Notes: a model not told the origin generated them from the letters alone. Shown: positions 40,509 through 51,315, counted from the first letter of the stretch. The stretch: DNA of 64,000 nt from Acidovorax sp. KKS102 (GCF_000302535.1 NC_018708.1:992001-1056000); one strand, 5' to 3'. Numbers and translations are program-made.

Positions 40509-43500
40509 ATGAATGTACCGATCGCGCTGGCGGCCTTGCAGACGCAGGCCGCCGAGCCTGCCCGACTGCGAGAAATTCCCTATAACTACACCTCGTTCTC
40601 CGACCGGGAGATCGTGATCCGGCTGCTGGGCTCCGCCTCCTGGGAGGTGCTGGACCAATTGCGCAAAGAGCGCCGCACGGGCCGCTCGGCCCGCATGCTG
40701 TATGAGGTGCTGGGCGATATCTGGGTGGTGCAGCGCAACCCCTACCTGCAGGACGACCTGCTGGACAACCCCGGCCGCCGCAAGCTGCTGGTTGATGCGC
40801 TGAACCACCGGCTGGCCGAGATTGAAAAGCGCCGCACCCCCGCCGACGACGCCGACCGCGACCGTCTGGTGGGCGAGCTGGTCGTCGCCGCGCGCCGCGC
40901 GGTGGCCGAGTTCAACGCCACCTTCGAGCAGGCCGCGCAGCTGCGCCGCCAGATCCAGAAAACCCTGGGCCGCCTCACGGCCAAGGACAACATCAAGTTC
41001 GACGGCCTCTCGCGCGTGTCCCACGTGACCGACGCGACCGACTGGCGCGTCGAGTACCCCTTTGTGGTGCTCACGCCCGACACCGAGGCAGAGATGGCGG
41101 GCCTGGTCAAGGGCTGTATCGAACTGGGCCTGACCATCATTCCCCGTGGGGGCGGCACCGGCTACACCGGCGGCGCGATCCCGCTGACGTGGAAGAGCGT
41201 GGTCATCAACACCGAAAAGCTCGAAGCCATGACCGAGGTGGAGATGCGCCGCCTGCCGGGCCTGGACCGCGAGGTGGGCACGGTGTGGACTGAAGCCGGT
41301 GTGGTCACCCAGCGCGTGGCCGATGCGGCTGAGCGCGCAGGTTTTGTGTTTGCGGTGGACCCGACCAGCGCCGAGGCCTCGTGCATCGGCGGCAACATTG
41401 CCATGAACGCAGGCGGCAAAAAGGCCGTGCTGTGGGGTACGGCGCTCGACAACCTGGCCAGCTGGCGCATGGTCACGCCCGACGCCCAGTGGCTGGAGGT
41501 GACGCGCCTGGACCACAACATGGGCAAGATCCATGACGTGGAGGTCGCCACCTTCGAGTTGCAGTACTTCGAGGCCGATGGCAAGACGCCCGTGCGCACC
41601 GAGCGGCTTGAAATTCCGGGCCGCACCTTCCGCAAGGAAGGCCTGGGCAAGGACGTGACGGACAAGTTCCTGGCGGGCCTGCCCGGCATCCAGAAGGAAG
41701 GCTGCGACGGCCTCATCACCAGCGCGCGCTGGGTGGTGCACCGCATGCCCGAGCATACGCGCACCGTGTGCCTGGAGTTCTTCGGCAACGCCAAGGACGC
41801 CGTGCCCAGCATCGTCGAGATCAAGGACTTCATGTTCGCCGAGCAAAAGCGCAGTGGCGTGCTGCTGGCGGGTCTGGAGCACCTGGATGACCGCTACCTG
41901 AAGGCTGTGGGCTATGCCACCAAGAGCAAAAAGGGCAACGGCGGCCTGCCCAAGATGGTGCTGATTGGCGATATTGCCGGTGACAACGCCGACGACGTGG
42001 CCCGCGTGACCAGCGAAGTGGTTCGCCTGGCCAACACCCGCAGCGGCGAAGGCTTTGTGGCCATCACGGCCGATGCACGCAAGAAGTTCTGGGCCGACCG
42101 CAAGAAGACGGCGGCCATCAGCCGCCACACCAACGCCTTCAAGATCAACGAAGACGTGGTGATCCCGCTGCCGCGCATGGCCGAGTACACCGACGGCATC
42201 GAACGCATCAACATCGAGCTCTCCCTGCGCAACAAGCTCAAGCTGTGCGACGCGCTGACCGAGTTCTTCGAGCGTGGCAACCTGCCCCTGGGCAAGCACG
42301 ACGCCGACGACGAGGTGCCTTCGCCCGAACTGCTGCAAGACCGCGTGGCCCAGGCCATCGCCCTGGTCGAGGAGGTGCGCGCCCTCTGGCAAGGCTGGCT
42401 GCACGATGTGGAAACGCTATTCCCCCAGCTGCAGAACCACACGCTGCGCGCCAGCTGGAAGACCCAGCTGCGGGCGCCGCTGCAAGGCATCTTCACCGGT
42501 GCGGCGTTCAAGCCCATCCTGGACGAGGCCGTGGCCATCCACAAGCGCGTGCTCAAGGGCCGCGTGTGGGTCGCGCTGCACATGCACGCGGGGGACGGCA
42601 ATGTGCACACCAACATCCCCGTCAACAGCGACGACTACGAGATGCTGCAGACGGCGCACGAGGCCGTGGCGCGCATCATGGTGCTGGCGCGCAGCCTCAA
42701 TGGCGTGATCTCGGGCGAACATGGCATTGGCATCACCAAGCTGGAGTTTTTGACCGACGACGAACTGCGTCCCTTTGCAGAATACAAGCGCAGGGTGGAC
42801 CCGGAAGGCCGATTTAACAAAGGTAAATTGCTCCGAAATCAGGAGCAATCAGGGCATGTTCCACTAGCGCTTGGTGCCGATTTGGCCTCAAAACCTGCGC
42901 TGCGTGCCGATTTGACCAACGCCTACACGCCCAGCTTCGGGCTGATGGGCCATGAGTCGCTGATCATGCAGCAGAGCGACATTGGCGCCATTGCCGATTC
43001 GGTCAAGGACTGCCTGCGCTGCGGCAAGTGCAAGCCCGTGTGCTCCACCCACGTGCCCCGCGCCAACCTGCTGTACAGCCCGCGCAACAAGATCCTGGCG
43101 ACCTCGCTGCTGGTCGAGGCGTTTCTGTACGAAGAGCAGACCCGCCGGGGCGTGAGCATCAAGCACTGGCAGGAGTTTGAGGACGTGGCCGACCACTGCA
43201 CGGTGTGCCACAAGTGCGAGAGCCCCTGCCCGGTGAAGATCGACTTCGGCGACGTCACCATGAACATGCGCAACCTGCTGCGCAAGATGGGCAAGAAGAC
43301 CTTCCGCCCCGGCAACGCGCTGGCCATGACCATGCTCAACGCCACCAACCCCGACACCATCAAGCTGATGCGCTCGGCCATGGTGGACGTGGGCTTCAAG
43401 GCCCAGCGCATGGCCGTGGACCTGCTGCGCAAGGTGGGCCGCAAGCAAACGGCCAAGCCGCCGGCCACGGTGGGCACGGCTCCGATCAAGGAGCAGGTGA

Positions 43501-44423
43501 TCCACTTCATCAACAAGAAGCTGCCCGGCGGCCTGCCCAAGAAGACGGCGCGTGCGCTGCTCGACATCGAGGACAAGGACTACGTGCCGATCATCCGCAA
43601 CCCGCAGGCCACCACGGCCGAGACGGAGGCGGTGTTCTACTTCCCGGGCTGTGGCTCGGAGCGCCTGTTCTCGCAGGTCGGCTTGGCAACCCAGGCCATG
43701 TTGTGGCACGCGGGCGTGCAGACGGTGTTGCCGCCCGGCTACCTGTGCTGCGGCTACCCCCAGCGCGGCTCGGGCCAGTTCGACAAGGCCGAGAAGATGA
43801 TCACGGACAACCGTGTGCTCTTCCACCGCGTGGCCAACACACTCAACTACCTGGACATCAAGACCGTGGTGGTGAGCTGCGGCACCTGCTATGACCAGCT
43901 GCAGGGCTACGAGTTTGACAAGATCTTCCCGGGCAGTCGCATCATCGATATCCACGAGTACCTGCTCGAAAAGGGCATCCAGCTGCAAGGCAAGGGCGCC
44001 TACCTGTACCACGAGCCCTGCCACAACCCCATGAAGCAGCAGGACTCGATGAAGACCGTGAAGGCGCTGGTGGGCGAGCAAGTCTTGAAGAGCGACCGCT
44101 GCTGCGGCGAGTCGGGCACGCTGGGTGTGACCCGGCCCGACGTGTCCACGCAGGTGCGCTTCCGCAAGGAAGAAGAAATCCGCAAGGGCGAAGCCAAGCT
44201 GCGCGAAAGCGGTGCCGTGGGTGCCCAGGACAACGTGAAGATCCTCACCAGCTGCCCCAGCTGCCTGCAGGGCCTGAACCGCTACGAAGGCGACCTGAAC
44301 AACGGCCTGCTCGAAGCCGACTACATCGTGGTCGAGATGGCGCGGGAGATCCTCGGCGAGAACTGGATGCCTGACTACGTACACCGTGCCAACAACGGCG
44401 GCATTGAGCGGGTGCTGGTCTGA
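40509..44423 (+). CDS. Large FAD-linked oxidase / Fe-S (CCG-domain) fusion oxidoreductase
   Basis: A 1304-residue oxidoreductase of the D-lactate/glycolate dehydrogenase-like class. Residues 1-150 form a helical DUF3683-like N-terminal region. The FAD-binding PCMH domain follows ([40 protein letters not shown]), then the C-terminal FAD-oxidase half with [15 protein letters not shown] and [14 protein letters not shown]. The second part is a GlpC-like Fe-S module: [11 protein letters not shown] and [13 protein letters not shown] as [4Fe-4S] ligands, then CCG-type repeats ([31 protein letters not shown]). Residues 774-796 in the linker are encoded by repeat G. The substrate is unknown; a 2-hydroxyacid is likely. 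TTAAAAT upstream may be its -10. Confidence 0.92.
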   Translation: MNVPIALAALQTQAAEPARLREIPYNYTSFSDREIVIRLLGSASWEVLDQLRKERRTGRSARMLYEVLGDIWVVQRNPYLQDDLLDNPGRRKLLVDALNHRLAEIEKRRTPADDADRDRLVGELVVAARRAVAEFNATFEQAAQLRRQIQKTLGRLTAKDNIKFDGLSRVSHVTDATDWRVEYPFVVLTPDTEAEMAGLVKGCIELGLTIIPRGGGTGYTGGAIPLTWKSVVINTEKLEAMTEVEMRRLPGLDREVGTVWTEAGVVTQRVADAAERAGFVFAVDPTSAEASCIGGNIAMNAGGKKAVLWGTALDNLASWRMVTPDAQWLEVTRLDHNMGKIHDVEVATFELQYFEADGKTPVRTERLEIPGRTFRKEGLGKDVTDKFLAGLPGIQKEGCDGLITSARWVVHRMPEHTRTVCLEFFGNAKDAVPSIVEIKDFMFAEQKRSGVLLAGLEHLDDRYLKAVGYATKSKKGNGGLPKMVLIGDIAGDNADDVARVTSEVVRLANTRSGEGFVAITADARKKFWADRKKTAAISRHTNAFKINEDVVIPLPRMAEYTDGIERINIELSLRNKLKLCDALTEFFERGNLPLGKHDADDEVPSPELLQDRVAQAIALVEEVRALWQGWLHDVETLFPQLQNHTLRASWKTQLRAPLQGIFTGAAFKPILDEAVAIHKRVLKGRVWVALHMHAGDGNVHTNIPVNSDDYEMLQTAHEAVARIMVLARSLNGVISGEHGIGITKLEFLTDDELRPFAEYKRRVDPEGRFNKGKLLRNQEQSGHVPLALGADLASKPALRADLTNAYTPSFGLMGHESLIMQQSDIGAIADSVKDCLRCGKCKPVCSTHVPRANLLYSPRNKILATSLLVEAFLYEEQTRRGVSIKHWQEFEDVADHCTVCHKCESPCPVKIDFGDVTMNMRNLLRKMGKKTFRPGNALAMTMLNATNPDTIKLMRSAMVDVGFKAQRMAVDLLRKVGRKQTAKPPATVGTAPIKEQVIHFINKKLPGGLPKKTARALLDIEDKDYVPIIRNPQATTAETEAVFYFPGCGSERLFSQVGLATQAMLWHAGVQTVLPPGYLCCGYPQRGSGQFDKAEKMITDNRVLFHRVANTLNYLDIKTVVVSCGTCYDQLQGYEFDKIFPGSRIIDIHEYLLEKGIQLQGKGAYLYHEPCHNPMKQQDSMKTVKALVGEQVLKSDRCCGESGTLGVTRPDVSTQVRFRKEEEIRKGEAKLRESGAVGAQDNVKILTSCPSCLQGLNRYEGDLNNGLLEADYIVVEMAREILGENWMPDYVHRANNGGIERVLV
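42828..42894 (+). repeat. Dispersed hairpin repeat, copy G (inside a coding gene)
   Basis: Left stem TTGCTCC (42828-42834) / GGAGCAA (42842-42848), where both sides differ from GCTAT/ATAGC but still pair. Then TCAGGGCATGTTCCACTAGC, GCTTGGTGCC and the right end GATTTGGCCTCAAAA. It is read in frame as residues 774-796 of the FAD/Fe-S oxidoreductase. Confidence 0.85.
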
Positions 44424-44854
44424 TGGCCTGTCCCTTGTGCGCTGAAGATGGCGGCGCCTTGGTCTGGCGCGGCGAGCGCCTGCGTGTCATCCGTGCGCAG
44501 GAGGTGGGTTTCCCCGCCTTCTACCGCGTGGTGTGGAACGCGCACGTGGCCGAGTTCTCGGATCTAGCCGGCGCCGACCGCGTGCGTTGCATGGAGGCCG
44601 TGACGCTGGTGGAGCAGGCCCTGCGCCAGCACCTGGCGCCCACCAAGGTCAACATCGCGGCCCTGGGCAACATGGTGCCGCACCTGCACTGGCATGTGAT
44701 TGCACGGTTTGACTGGGACAGCCACTTCCCGGCCCCGGTATGGGCCGCTGCGCAGCGGCCCAGCCCGGCCGAGCCAGAGGCCGCCCTGCGGGCCCTGTTG
44801 CCCGCGCTGGAAGCGCAGCTGCAGTCCCAGCTGGCGCAGTGGGCCGCCCGGTAA
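44423..44854 (+). CDS. HIT-family protein
   Basis: A 143-residue histidine-triad protein, a class that hydrolyses or transfers nucleotides from phosphoramidates and dinucleoside polyphosphates. The triad appears in VPHLHWHVIARF (HxHxH), and an N-terminal ACPLCAEDGG with two cysteines resembles the zinc or diadenosine-type HIT proteins. Its ATG shares one base with the stop of the preceding gene (TGATG), so translation is coupled. The exact substrate is unknown. Confidence 0.9.
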   Translation: MACPLCAEDGGALVWRGERLRVIRAQEVGFPAFYRVVWNAHVAEFSDLAGADRVRCMEAVTLVEQALRQHLAPTKVNIAALGNMVPHLHWHVIARFDWDSHFPAPVWAAAQRPSPAEPEAALRALLPALEAQLQSQLAQWAAR

Positions 44855-44933
44855 CCTTGCTGGCAGCGTGTGCCGGGGCGGGTGGGACAATGGCAGCCGT
44901 CGTTTCTGACAACAGTTTTCTCAAGGTGATTCC

Positions 44934-45356
44934 ATGGCAGGTTTGAAAGCGGGCGCTCCCACGCCGCAGGCCCTGACGGTGCATGAACAGTCGCGCGTGC
45001 TGGAAGTGGGCTTTTCGGATGGCGCCACGTTCCGCATTCCGTTCGAGCTGATGCGCGTGTACTCGCCCTCGGCCGAAGTGCAGGGCCACGGCCCGGGGCA
45101 AGAGGTATTGCAGACGGGCAAGCGCAATGTGGCGCTGGTCAACCTGGAGCCCGTGGGCAACTACGCCGTCAAGCCCACGTTCTCTGACGGGCACGACAGC
45201 GGCATCTTCACCTGGGACTACCTCTACGAGCTGGGCCAGAAGCAGGACGCACTGTGGGCGCAGTACACCGAGCGGCTGGCTGCGGCCGGGGCCGATCGCG
45301 ACGCGCCCATGGCGCCCAAGGGTGGTGCAGGGGGCCATGCCTGCGGCGGCCACTGA
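44934..45356 (+). CDS. DUF971 protein (gamma-butyrobetaine hydroxylase N-domain-like)
   Basis: A 140-residue protein with the DUF971 fold: LTVHEQSRVLEVGFSDGATF, then IPFELMRVYSPSAEVQGH and YAVKPTFSDGHDSGIFTWDY. This domain is found at the N-terminus of gamma-butyrobetaine hydroxylases and as small free proteins in bacteria. Some homologues are linked to Fe-S assembly, but here the function is unknown. The tail GGAGGHACGGH could bind a metal. It precedes ubiE, a common order in Burkholderiales. Confidence 0.88.
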   Translation: MAGLKAGAPTPQALTVHEQSRVLEVGFSDGATFRIPFELMRVYSPSAEVQGHGPGQEVLQTGKRNVALVNLEPVGNYAVKPTFSDGHDSGIFTWDYLYELGQKQDALWAQYTERLAAAGADRDAPMAPKGGAGGHACGGH

Positions 45357-45420
45357 AGCTGCGCGCAGAAGCACCAGGGTGCCAGGCACCTTCAGCTGCA
45401 CAAGCCCCTGTTCATCAAGG

Positions 45421-45484
45421 TGCTATTGAAAATATAGCTGTCAGCGCAATATTTGCTTGCGCTAGCGGCTGGTTTTGTTTCAAT
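45421..45484 (+). repeat. Dispersed hairpin repeat, copy H
   Basis: Left stem GCTAT (45422-45426) / ATAGC (45434-45438), second stem AGCGCAA / TTGCGCT with a seven-base loop, then GCTAGCGGCTGGTTTTGTTT and CAAT. It lies between the DUF971 gene and ubiE. Confidence 0.85.
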
Positions 45485-45570
45485 AGCGTTCTCCAAATTG
45501 CGACAGATGCCCCAATTCAGTGCGGGGTTGTCGCTGTACCTCTGGCGTTCACGCGCCTAGCATGATTCTT

Positions 45571-46302
45571 ATGAGCACCACGCATTTCGGTTTTCAGTCG
45601 GTGGACGAGCAGGAAAAGGCACGCCGCGTGCGCGGTGTGTTCGATTCCGTGGCCTCCAAATACGACGTGATGAACGACCTCATGTCGGCGGGCCTGCACC
45701 GCGCCTGGAAGGCTTACACCGTGATGGTGGCCAACCTGCGCGAAGGCAGCCAGGTGCTGGACATTGCCGGTGGCACGGGTGACTTGGCGCTGGCGTTTTC
45801 CAAGAAGGTGGGCGCCTCGGGCCGTGTGGTGCACACCGACATCAACGAAGCCATGCTGCGCGTGGGCCGTGACCGGCTCATCAACGAGGGCGTGGTGCTG
45901 CCCACACTGGTCTGTGACGCCGAAAAGCTGCCGTTCCCCGACGCGCATTTCGATGTGGTGAGTGTGGCCTTTGGCCTGCGCAACATGACCCACAAGGACC
46001 AGGCGATTGCCGAGATGTGCCGCGTGCTCAAGCCCGGCGGCAAGCTGCTGGTGCTGGAATTTTCCAAGGTGGCCAAGCCGCTGGAGAAGGTGTACGACTG
46101 GTATTCGTTCAAGGTGCTGCCCCAGCTGGGCAAGCTGGTGGCGGGCGACGACGCCAGCTACCGCTACCTGGCCGAGTCCATCCGCATGCACCCGGGGCAG
46201 GAAGAACTCAAAAGCCTCATGCAAAAAAATGGTTTTGGGCATGTGGACTATCACAACATGACGGGGGGAATTGTTGCCCTCCATGTTGGAATCAAGTGCT
46301 GA
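45571..46302 (+). CDS. ubiE: Ubiquinone/menaquinone C-methyltransferase UbiE
   Basis: UbiE C-methylates the benzoquinol ring in ubiquinone synthesis. The 243-residue product begins [20 protein letters not shown]. It has family motifs [20 protein letters not shown], the SAM-binding [20 protein letters not shown] and [20 protein letters not shown]. The ATG at 45571 is chosen over a GTG at 45520 because the earlier residues do not match the family. It leads ubiE-(Tim44)-ubiJ-ubiB, close to the E. coli ubiE-ubiJ-ubiB order. Confidence 0.98.
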   Translation: MSTTHFGFQSVDEQEKARRVRGVFDSVASKYDVMNDLMSAGLHRAWKAYTVMVANLREGSQVLDIAGGTGDLALAFSKKVGASGRVVHTDINEAMLRVGRDRLINEGVVLPTLVCDAEKLPFPDAHFDVVSVAFGLRNMTHKDQAIAEMCRVLKPGGKLLVLEFSKVAKPLEKVYDWYSFKVLPQLGKLVAGDDASYRYLAESIRMHPGQEELKSLMQKNGFGHVDYHNMTGGIVALHVGIKC

Positions 46303-46338
46303 GCGGTTTGCTCGGTCGATAACGGAGACGGAGAAGTC

Positions 46339-47376
46339 ATGATGAAACTGTGGTCTGTGGTGTTGGTCGCGATGCTGGCGTTTGCACACGCCGATGCCGA
46401 CGCCGCGCGGCGACTGGGTGGTGGCAAATCGGTGGGCAAGCAGTCCAGCAACGTGACGCAGCGCGAGGCGGCCACGCCGCCCGCTGCACCGGGCGCACCG
46501 GCACAGAGTGCGACCAACACGGCTGCGGCCGCCAAGCCTGCCACCGCTACGCCGGCAGCAGCCCCGGCCGCTCCGGCCAAGAAGCCCTGGGGCGCCATGC
46601 TGGGCGGCCTGGCAGCGGGGCTGGGTCTGGCCTGGCTGGCGCACTCGCTGGGTCTGGGCGCAGGCTTTGCCAACATCCTGATGATTGCGCTGCTGGCGCT
46701 GGCGGCGTTTGCCATCTTCAAGATGGTCATGCGGTCGCGCAACGGTGGCGGCAATGGCGCTGGCAATGCGGCGGGTGGCGCTCCGTTCGCCTTCCAGGGC
46801 GCGGGGGCCGCAACGCCTGCCGCTGCGCAGGTGCCTCCGCAGTACAGCCCCAACAACGTGGGCAACGACGCATCGGCCCGCCCCTGGGAGCGCAGCAGCA
46901 TGGCGTTTGACGCCTCGCGTGCTGGTCAGGGGGGCGTGGGCTCGGGTGTGGTGATTGGCTCGGGCCTGTCGGGCTCGCAGAACTGGGGTGTGCCGGCAGA
47001 CTTCGACGCCGAGGGTTTCCTGTCGGCCGCCAAGCGCAACTTTGTGACCCTGCAAGGCGCGTGGGACCGTTCGGACATCGCAACCCTGCGGTCCATGATG
47101 ACGGACAACATGCTCGATGAAATCCGCACCCAGCTGGCCGAGCGCGAAGCCCACCGAGGCACGCAGCCCAACCACACCGATGTGGTGATGATCGAGGCGC
47201 AGCTGCTGGGCATCGAAGACCTGGGCGATGGCTACATGGCCAGCGTCGAGTTCTCCGGCATGATCCGCGAAGAACCCTCGGCCGGGCCCAGCCCCTTCCG
47301 GGAGGTCTGGAACATGACCAAGCCCAAGACCGGCAACACCGGCTGGCTGGTGGCTGGCGTGCAAGCGTTGCAGTAA
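46339..47376 (+). CDS. Tim44-like domain protein, exported or membrane bound
   Basis: A 345-residue protein with a signal peptide (residues 1-23, ending ADA), a Pro/Ala-rich linker, two membrane segments (AMLGGLAAGLGLAWLAHSLG; ILMIALLALAAFAIFKMV) and a low-complexity Gly/Ala region. A C-terminal Tim44-like domain follows (FLSAAKRNFVTLQGAWDRSD; MTDNMLDEIRTQLAEREA). Tim44 domains bind membranes in the mitochondrial import motor; bacterial versions of this layout have no settled role. It stands between ubiE and ubiJ, 36 bases after ubiE, so it may be cotranscribed. Confidence 0.9.
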   Translation: MMKLWSVVLVAMLAFAHADADAARRLGGGKSVGKQSSNVTQREAATPPAAPGAPAQSATNTAAAAKPATATPAAAPAAPAKKPWGAMLGGLAAGLGLAWLAHSLGLGAGFANILMIALLALAAFAIFKMVMRSRNGGGNGAGNAAGGAPFAFQGAGAATPAAAQVPPQYSPNNVGNDASARPWERSSMAFDASRAGQGGVGSGVVIGSGLSGSQNWGVPADFDAEGFLSAAKRNFVTLQGAWDRSDIATLRSMMTDNMLDEIRTQLAEREAHRGTQPNHTDVVMIEAQLLGIEDLGDGYMASVEFSGMIREEPSAGPSPFREVWNMTKPKTGNTGWLVAGVQALQ

Positions 47377-47437
47377 ACGCAGCCCATGGGGCCCCTGCGG
47401 GTCAGGGGCATTCCAGTTCAGGGAATAATCGGGGACT

Positions 47438-48076
47438 ATGGCAACACCACAGTCCCCTTTTCCTTTTCTGGACGGCCTCTTCGAGCGCCTGGCCGCTGGC
47501 CCACAGCCCCCGCAATGGCTGGTCCACGAAGTGCAGCAACGCCTGGTGCTGTTTCTCAACCATGTGCTGATGCAGGAAAAAGAGGCCACGGACCGGCTGG
47601 TGCGCCAAAAAGGCCGCATCGCGCGGGTGCAGTGGCGGGCCTATTCCCTGTCGTTGGTCATTACCCCGGCAGGCCTGTTCAATCTGGCGCCCGAATCTGC
47701 GGTGCCCGACCTGCGGCTGGAAGTGACCGACACCTCTCCCATCACCCTGGCCCAGGCCGCGTTGCGGGGCGATAAGCCGTCCATCCGCATTGAAGGTGAC
47801 GTGCAACTGGCGGCCGAGATCAACTGGCTGGTGGACCATGTGCGCTGGGATGTGGAAGAAGACCTGGCCCGCGTGATCGGCGATGCCCCCGCACACACGC
47901 TGGCGCAGTTCGCCGGCCGGGCGGCACAGACATTGCGCCAGTTTGTGGGTTCGCGTATGGCCGCCGCCAGCGCGGCGTCTTCCTCGGTGGTGGTTGCGAC
48001 GGCACCGGTGGCGCCCGGCGCTCCGGCGGCTGCACCGCTGTCACCCTCGGGTGGTTCGGACCGGGCCGACGCATGA
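47438..48076 (+). CDS. ubiJ: Ubiquinone biosynthesis accessory factor UbiJ (SCP2 domain)
   Basis: UbiJ is an SCP2-fold lipid-binding protein that holds hydrophobic intermediates for the aerobic ubiquinone complex. The 212-residue product has the SCP2-like N domain ([40 protein letters not shown]) and the [19 protein letters not shown] region typical of UbiJ. An Ala/Pro-rich C-terminal tail follows. Its end overlaps ubiB by four bases (ATGA). Confidence 0.9.
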   Translation: MATPQSPFPFLDGLFERLAAGPQPPQWLVHEVQQRLVLFLNHVLMQEKEATDRLVRQKGRIARVQWRAYSLSLVITPAGLFNLAPESAVPDLRLEVTDTSPITLAQAALRGDKPSIRIEGDVQLAAEINWLVDHVRWDVEEDLARVIGDAPAHTLAQFAGRAAQTLRQFVGSRMAAASAASSSVVVATAPVAPGAPAAAPLSPSGGSDRADA

Positions 48077-49638
48077 AGCGCTTCTTGCGGGGGGCAGCCA
48101 TCCTGTGGGTGGTGTTCCGGTTCGGCCTGGATGGCTTGTTGCTCGACAGCTTCAACAAGCCCTGGCTGCGCATGATTTCGCGCATCGTGTCCGTTGGGCG
48201 CAATCTGGATGCGCCGCGTGGCCAGCGCCTGCGGGAGGCGCTGGAGAGCCTGGGCCCCATCTTCGTCAAGTTCGGCCAGGTGCTGTCCACCCGCCGCGAC
48301 CTGTTGCCGCCCGACATTGCCGACGAACTGGCCCGCCTGCAGGACCGCGTGCCGCCGTTCGACCCCGACATTGCCATTGCCACCATCGAGCGTGCGTTCC
48401 GCCGCCCGGTGGACGAGGTGTTCACCTCCTTCGACCGCATACCGGTGGCCAGCGCGTCCATCGCCCAGGTGCATTTCGCCACGCTGCGTGACCGCCAGGG
48501 CATTGAGCGCGAGGTGGCCGTCAAGGTGCTGCGCCCCGGCATGCTGCCGGTGATCGAGAAGGACCTGAGCCTCATGCGCATGATGGCGGGCTGGGTCGAG
48601 AGCCTGTCGGCTGACGGCAAGCGCCTCAAGCCGCGCGAGGTGGTGGCCGAGTTCGACAACTACCTGCACGATGAGCTGGACTTGGTGCGCGAGGCCTCCA
48701 ACGCGGCCCAGCTGCGCCGCAACATGGCGGGGCTCGACCTGGTGCTGATCCCCGAGATCTTCTGGGACTTCTGCCACCCCGAGGTCATGGTGATGCAGCG
48801 CATGAAGGGCGTGCCCATCAGCCAGATCGAGCGCTTGCGTGAGGCCGGTGTGGACATCCCCAAGCTGGCGCGTGACGGCGTGACCATCTTCTTCACCCAG
48901 GTGTTTCGCGACGGGTTCTTCCACGCCGACATGCACCCGGGCAACATCCAGGTGAGCCTGGAGCCCGCTACGTTCGGCCGCTACATCTCGCTGGACTTCG
49001 GCATCGTGGGCACGCTGACCGAAGTGGACAAGGAATACCTGGCGCAGAACTTTGTGGCGTTCTTCCGGCGCGACTACAAGCGCGTGGCCGAGCTGCACAT
49101 CGAAAGCGGCTGGGTACCGCCCGAAACGCGGGTCAACGATCTCGAATCGGCCATCCGCGCCGTGTGCGAGCCGTACTTTGACCGCCCGCTCAAGGAAATC
49201 TCGCTCGGCCTGGTGCTGATGCGCCTGTTCCAGACCTCCCGCCGCTTCCACGTCGAGATCCAGCCCCAGCTGGTGCTGCTGCAAAAAACCCTGCTCAACA
49301 TCGAGGGCCTAGGCCGCGAGCTGGACCCGGACCTGGACCTGTGGAGCACGGCCAAGCCCTTCCTCGAAAAGTGGATGCTGGAACAGATGGGCCCCCAGCG
49401 CCTGTGGCGCGAGCTGCGCGCCGAGGCGCCGCACTACGCCAAGCTGCTGCCCGAGCTGCCGCGCCTGATCTACGACGCGCTGCGCCAGCGCCCCGCGGAC
49501 CACCAGCCCGCCCTGCGGGAGCTGCTGGAAGCGCAAAAACGCACCAACCGGCTGTTGCAATCCATCATTTATGGCGGTGTGGGGTTTGTGCTGGGGCTGC
49601 TTGCCATGCAGCTATTCATGCGCATCCGGGTTTTTTAG
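48073..49638 (+). CDS. ubiB: Ubiquinone biosynthesis protein UbiB (atypical kinase/ATPase)
   Basis: UbiB belongs to the UbiB/COQ8 atypical kinase family and is needed for ubiquinone synthesis, probably through ATPase action on membrane lipid intermediates. The 521-residue product shows the family signature [20 protein letters not shown] (KxGQ), the Ala-rich loop [15 protein letters not shown] in place of a P-loop, and the catalytic [11 protein letters not shown]. It ends with a membrane segment ([20 protein letters not shown]). It is the last gene of the ubi cluster. Confidence 0.97.
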   Translation: MKRFLRGAAILWVVFRFGLDGLLLDSFNKPWLRMISRIVSVGRNLDAPRGQRLREALESLGPIFVKFGQVLSTRRDLLPPDIADELARLQDRVPPFDPDIAIATIERAFRRPVDEVFTSFDRIPVASASIAQVHFATLRDRQGIEREVAVKVLRPGMLPVIEKDLSLMRMMAGWVESLSADGKRLKPREVVAEFDNYLHDELDLVREASNAAQLRRNMAGLDLVLIPEIFWDFCHPEVMVMQRMKGVPISQIERLREAGVDIPKLARDGVTIFFTQVFRDGFFHADMHPGNIQVSLEPATFGRYISLDFGIVGTLTEVDKEYLAQNFVAFFRRDYKRVAELHIESGWVPPETRVNDLESAIRAVCEPYFDRPLKEISLGLVLMRLFQTSRRFHVEIQPQLVLLQKTLLNIEGLGRELDPDLDLWSTAKPFLEKWMLEQMGPQRLWRELRAEAPHYAKLLPELPRLIYDALRQRPADHQPALRELLEAQKRTNRLLQSIIYGGVGFVLGLLAMQLFMRIRVF

Positions 49639-49804
49639 CGTCTGCGGCACAAAAGTTGCCTTCATAATCCGCAGCAATTTTGTAACGTGTTTGTAAGCGG
49701 GGCTGCGGCCCCATGGTCGTCAGGCGCCGCAGTGTGACCACCCCAGCCACTTTGCGCGCGCGCTGCCTTTTTCGCTACCACCCCTGGAGTTTTGGAGCGG
49801 CGCC

Positions 49805-51260
49805 ATGCTGTTGTCATTCATCGTTCTGTACCTGCTGGTTTCGATTGGTGTGGGCCTGTATGCGGCCACTCGCGTGCACAACACCGCTGACTATGCGGTA
49901 GCCGGGCGTAGCCTGCCGCTGGCGGTGGTGATTGCCACCACGTTTGCCACGTGGTTCGGATCGGAAACCGTGCTAGGGGTGTCGGCCCGCTTTGTGGACG
50001 GAGGGCTGGGCGCCGTCGTCGAGGACCCCTTTGGCGCGTCCATGTGTCTGGTGTTGGTGGGGCTGTTTTTCGCCTACAAGCTGTACCAGAAGAACCTCAT
50101 CACCCTGGGCGACTACTACCGCCAGCGCTACGGTCGTGTGATTGAAGTGGCCTGTTCGGCCATCATCATGTTCAGCTACCTGGGCTGGGTGGCGGCGCAG
50201 ATCACGGCCCTGGGCCTGGTGTTCAACCTGCTCACCCAAGGCGCTGTGTCGATCACCATGGGCATGATCATTGGCACGCTGGTGGTGCTGGTTTACACCC
50301 TGTACGGCGGTATGTGGTCGGTCGCCATGACCGATTTTGTGCAAATGATCGTCATCGGCGTGGGCCTGCTGGCCATCGCTTGGTATGCGGCCGACCTGGC
50401 GGGCGGTGCAGGCAAGGTGGTCGAATTTGCGGCGCGTGAGGGCAAGTTCCATTTCTTCCCGACGGGTGGCGTCAAGGAATGGACATTTTTCATTGCTGCT
50501 GCCATCACCATGATGCTGGGCTCCATCCCTCAGCAGGACGTGTTTCAGCGCGTCATGTCGTCCAATAGCGCTGCCACCGCGCGCAAGGGACCGGTGATCG
50601 GCGGCCTGTTGTATTTGCTGTTTGCCTTCATCCCGATGTTCGTGGTCACCGCTGCAGTCTTGGTGATGCCCGAAACGGCGCAGGCGCTGCTCAAAGATGA
50701 CCCCCAGAAGGTATTGCCCACCCTGGTGATGGAGCGCATGCCATTGATGCTGCAGGTGGCGTTTTTTGGTGCGCTTCTATCGGCCATCATGTCTACTGCA
50801 TCCGCTACCTTGCTGGCGCCTTCCACCACATTTGTTGAAAACATCCTGCACAACCTGCGCCCTGGGATGAATGATCAGCAGACCCTCAAGGCAATGCGCA
50901 TCTCCGTGCTGGTGTTCACGGGCTGTGTGCTGACCTATGCCATCACCATGCAGGGCACCTCGATCTATGAGCTGGTGTCGGGCGCGCGCGTACCAGGTGC
51001 CGCTGGTCGGTGCCTTTGTGCCGCTGGTGTTTGGCCTGTACTGGAAACGCGCCACCACCCAAGGCGCTCTGCTGGCCGTGGCGATGGGTCTGGGTGTCTG
51101 GCTGCTGTTTGTGGCGAGCCCCATGCTGTCGGAGGCTTTCCCGCAACAACTGGCAGGTGTGCTGGCCGCTTTGGTCGGGATGCTGGCGGGTTCGTTGGCT
51201 CCGCAGTGGATCGATGATCACAAGGGGCATGTCACCCACTACCAAGGCAGTGCCAGCTGA
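49805..51260 (+). pseudogene. Sodium:solute symporter with a frameshift in a GC-repeat tract
   Basis: An SSS-family transporter (13-helix type) of about 483 residues if read through one frameshift. The first frame runs from ATG 49805 (LSFIVLYLLVSIGVGLYAAT) through SSS motifs (ADYAVAGRSLPLAVVIATTF; FGSETVLGVSARFVDGG; IMSTASATLLAPSTTFVENI) to IYELVSGA. It then turns into unrelated sequence ending at 51217. The true C-terminus (YQVPLVGAFVPLVFGLYWKR) continues in another frame from 50991 to 51260. The break coincides with GCGCGCGCG at 50982-50990, which fits a four-base GCGC gain. It may be inactivating, a sequencing error, or a switchable tract. Confidence 0.85.
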
Positions 51261-51267
51261 ATGCCCG

Positions 51268-51289
51268 GGCCCGCGCTATGGTGCGGGCC
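51268..51289. terminator. Hairpin after the symporter gene
   Basis: GGCCCGC (51268-51274) pairs with GCGGGCC (51283-51289). Only two T bases follow, so termination strength is doubtful. Confidence 0.45.
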
Positions 51290-51309
51290 TTGCGGATGGG
51301 CATGCCGCC

Positions 51310-51315
51310 TATAAT
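51310..51315 (+). promoter_or_regulatory. Candidate -10 element for the FmdB-like gene
   Basis: A perfect TATAAT lies 33 bases upstream of the start at 51349. TTGCGG at 51290-51295 is a possible -35, but the spacing of 14 is short. Confidence 0.45.

Noticed and set aside
45517-47619. Minus-strand open frame of 700 codons across ubiE and the Tim44 gene
   Set aside because: Antisense to two recognised proteins; composition is biased and no family is seen.
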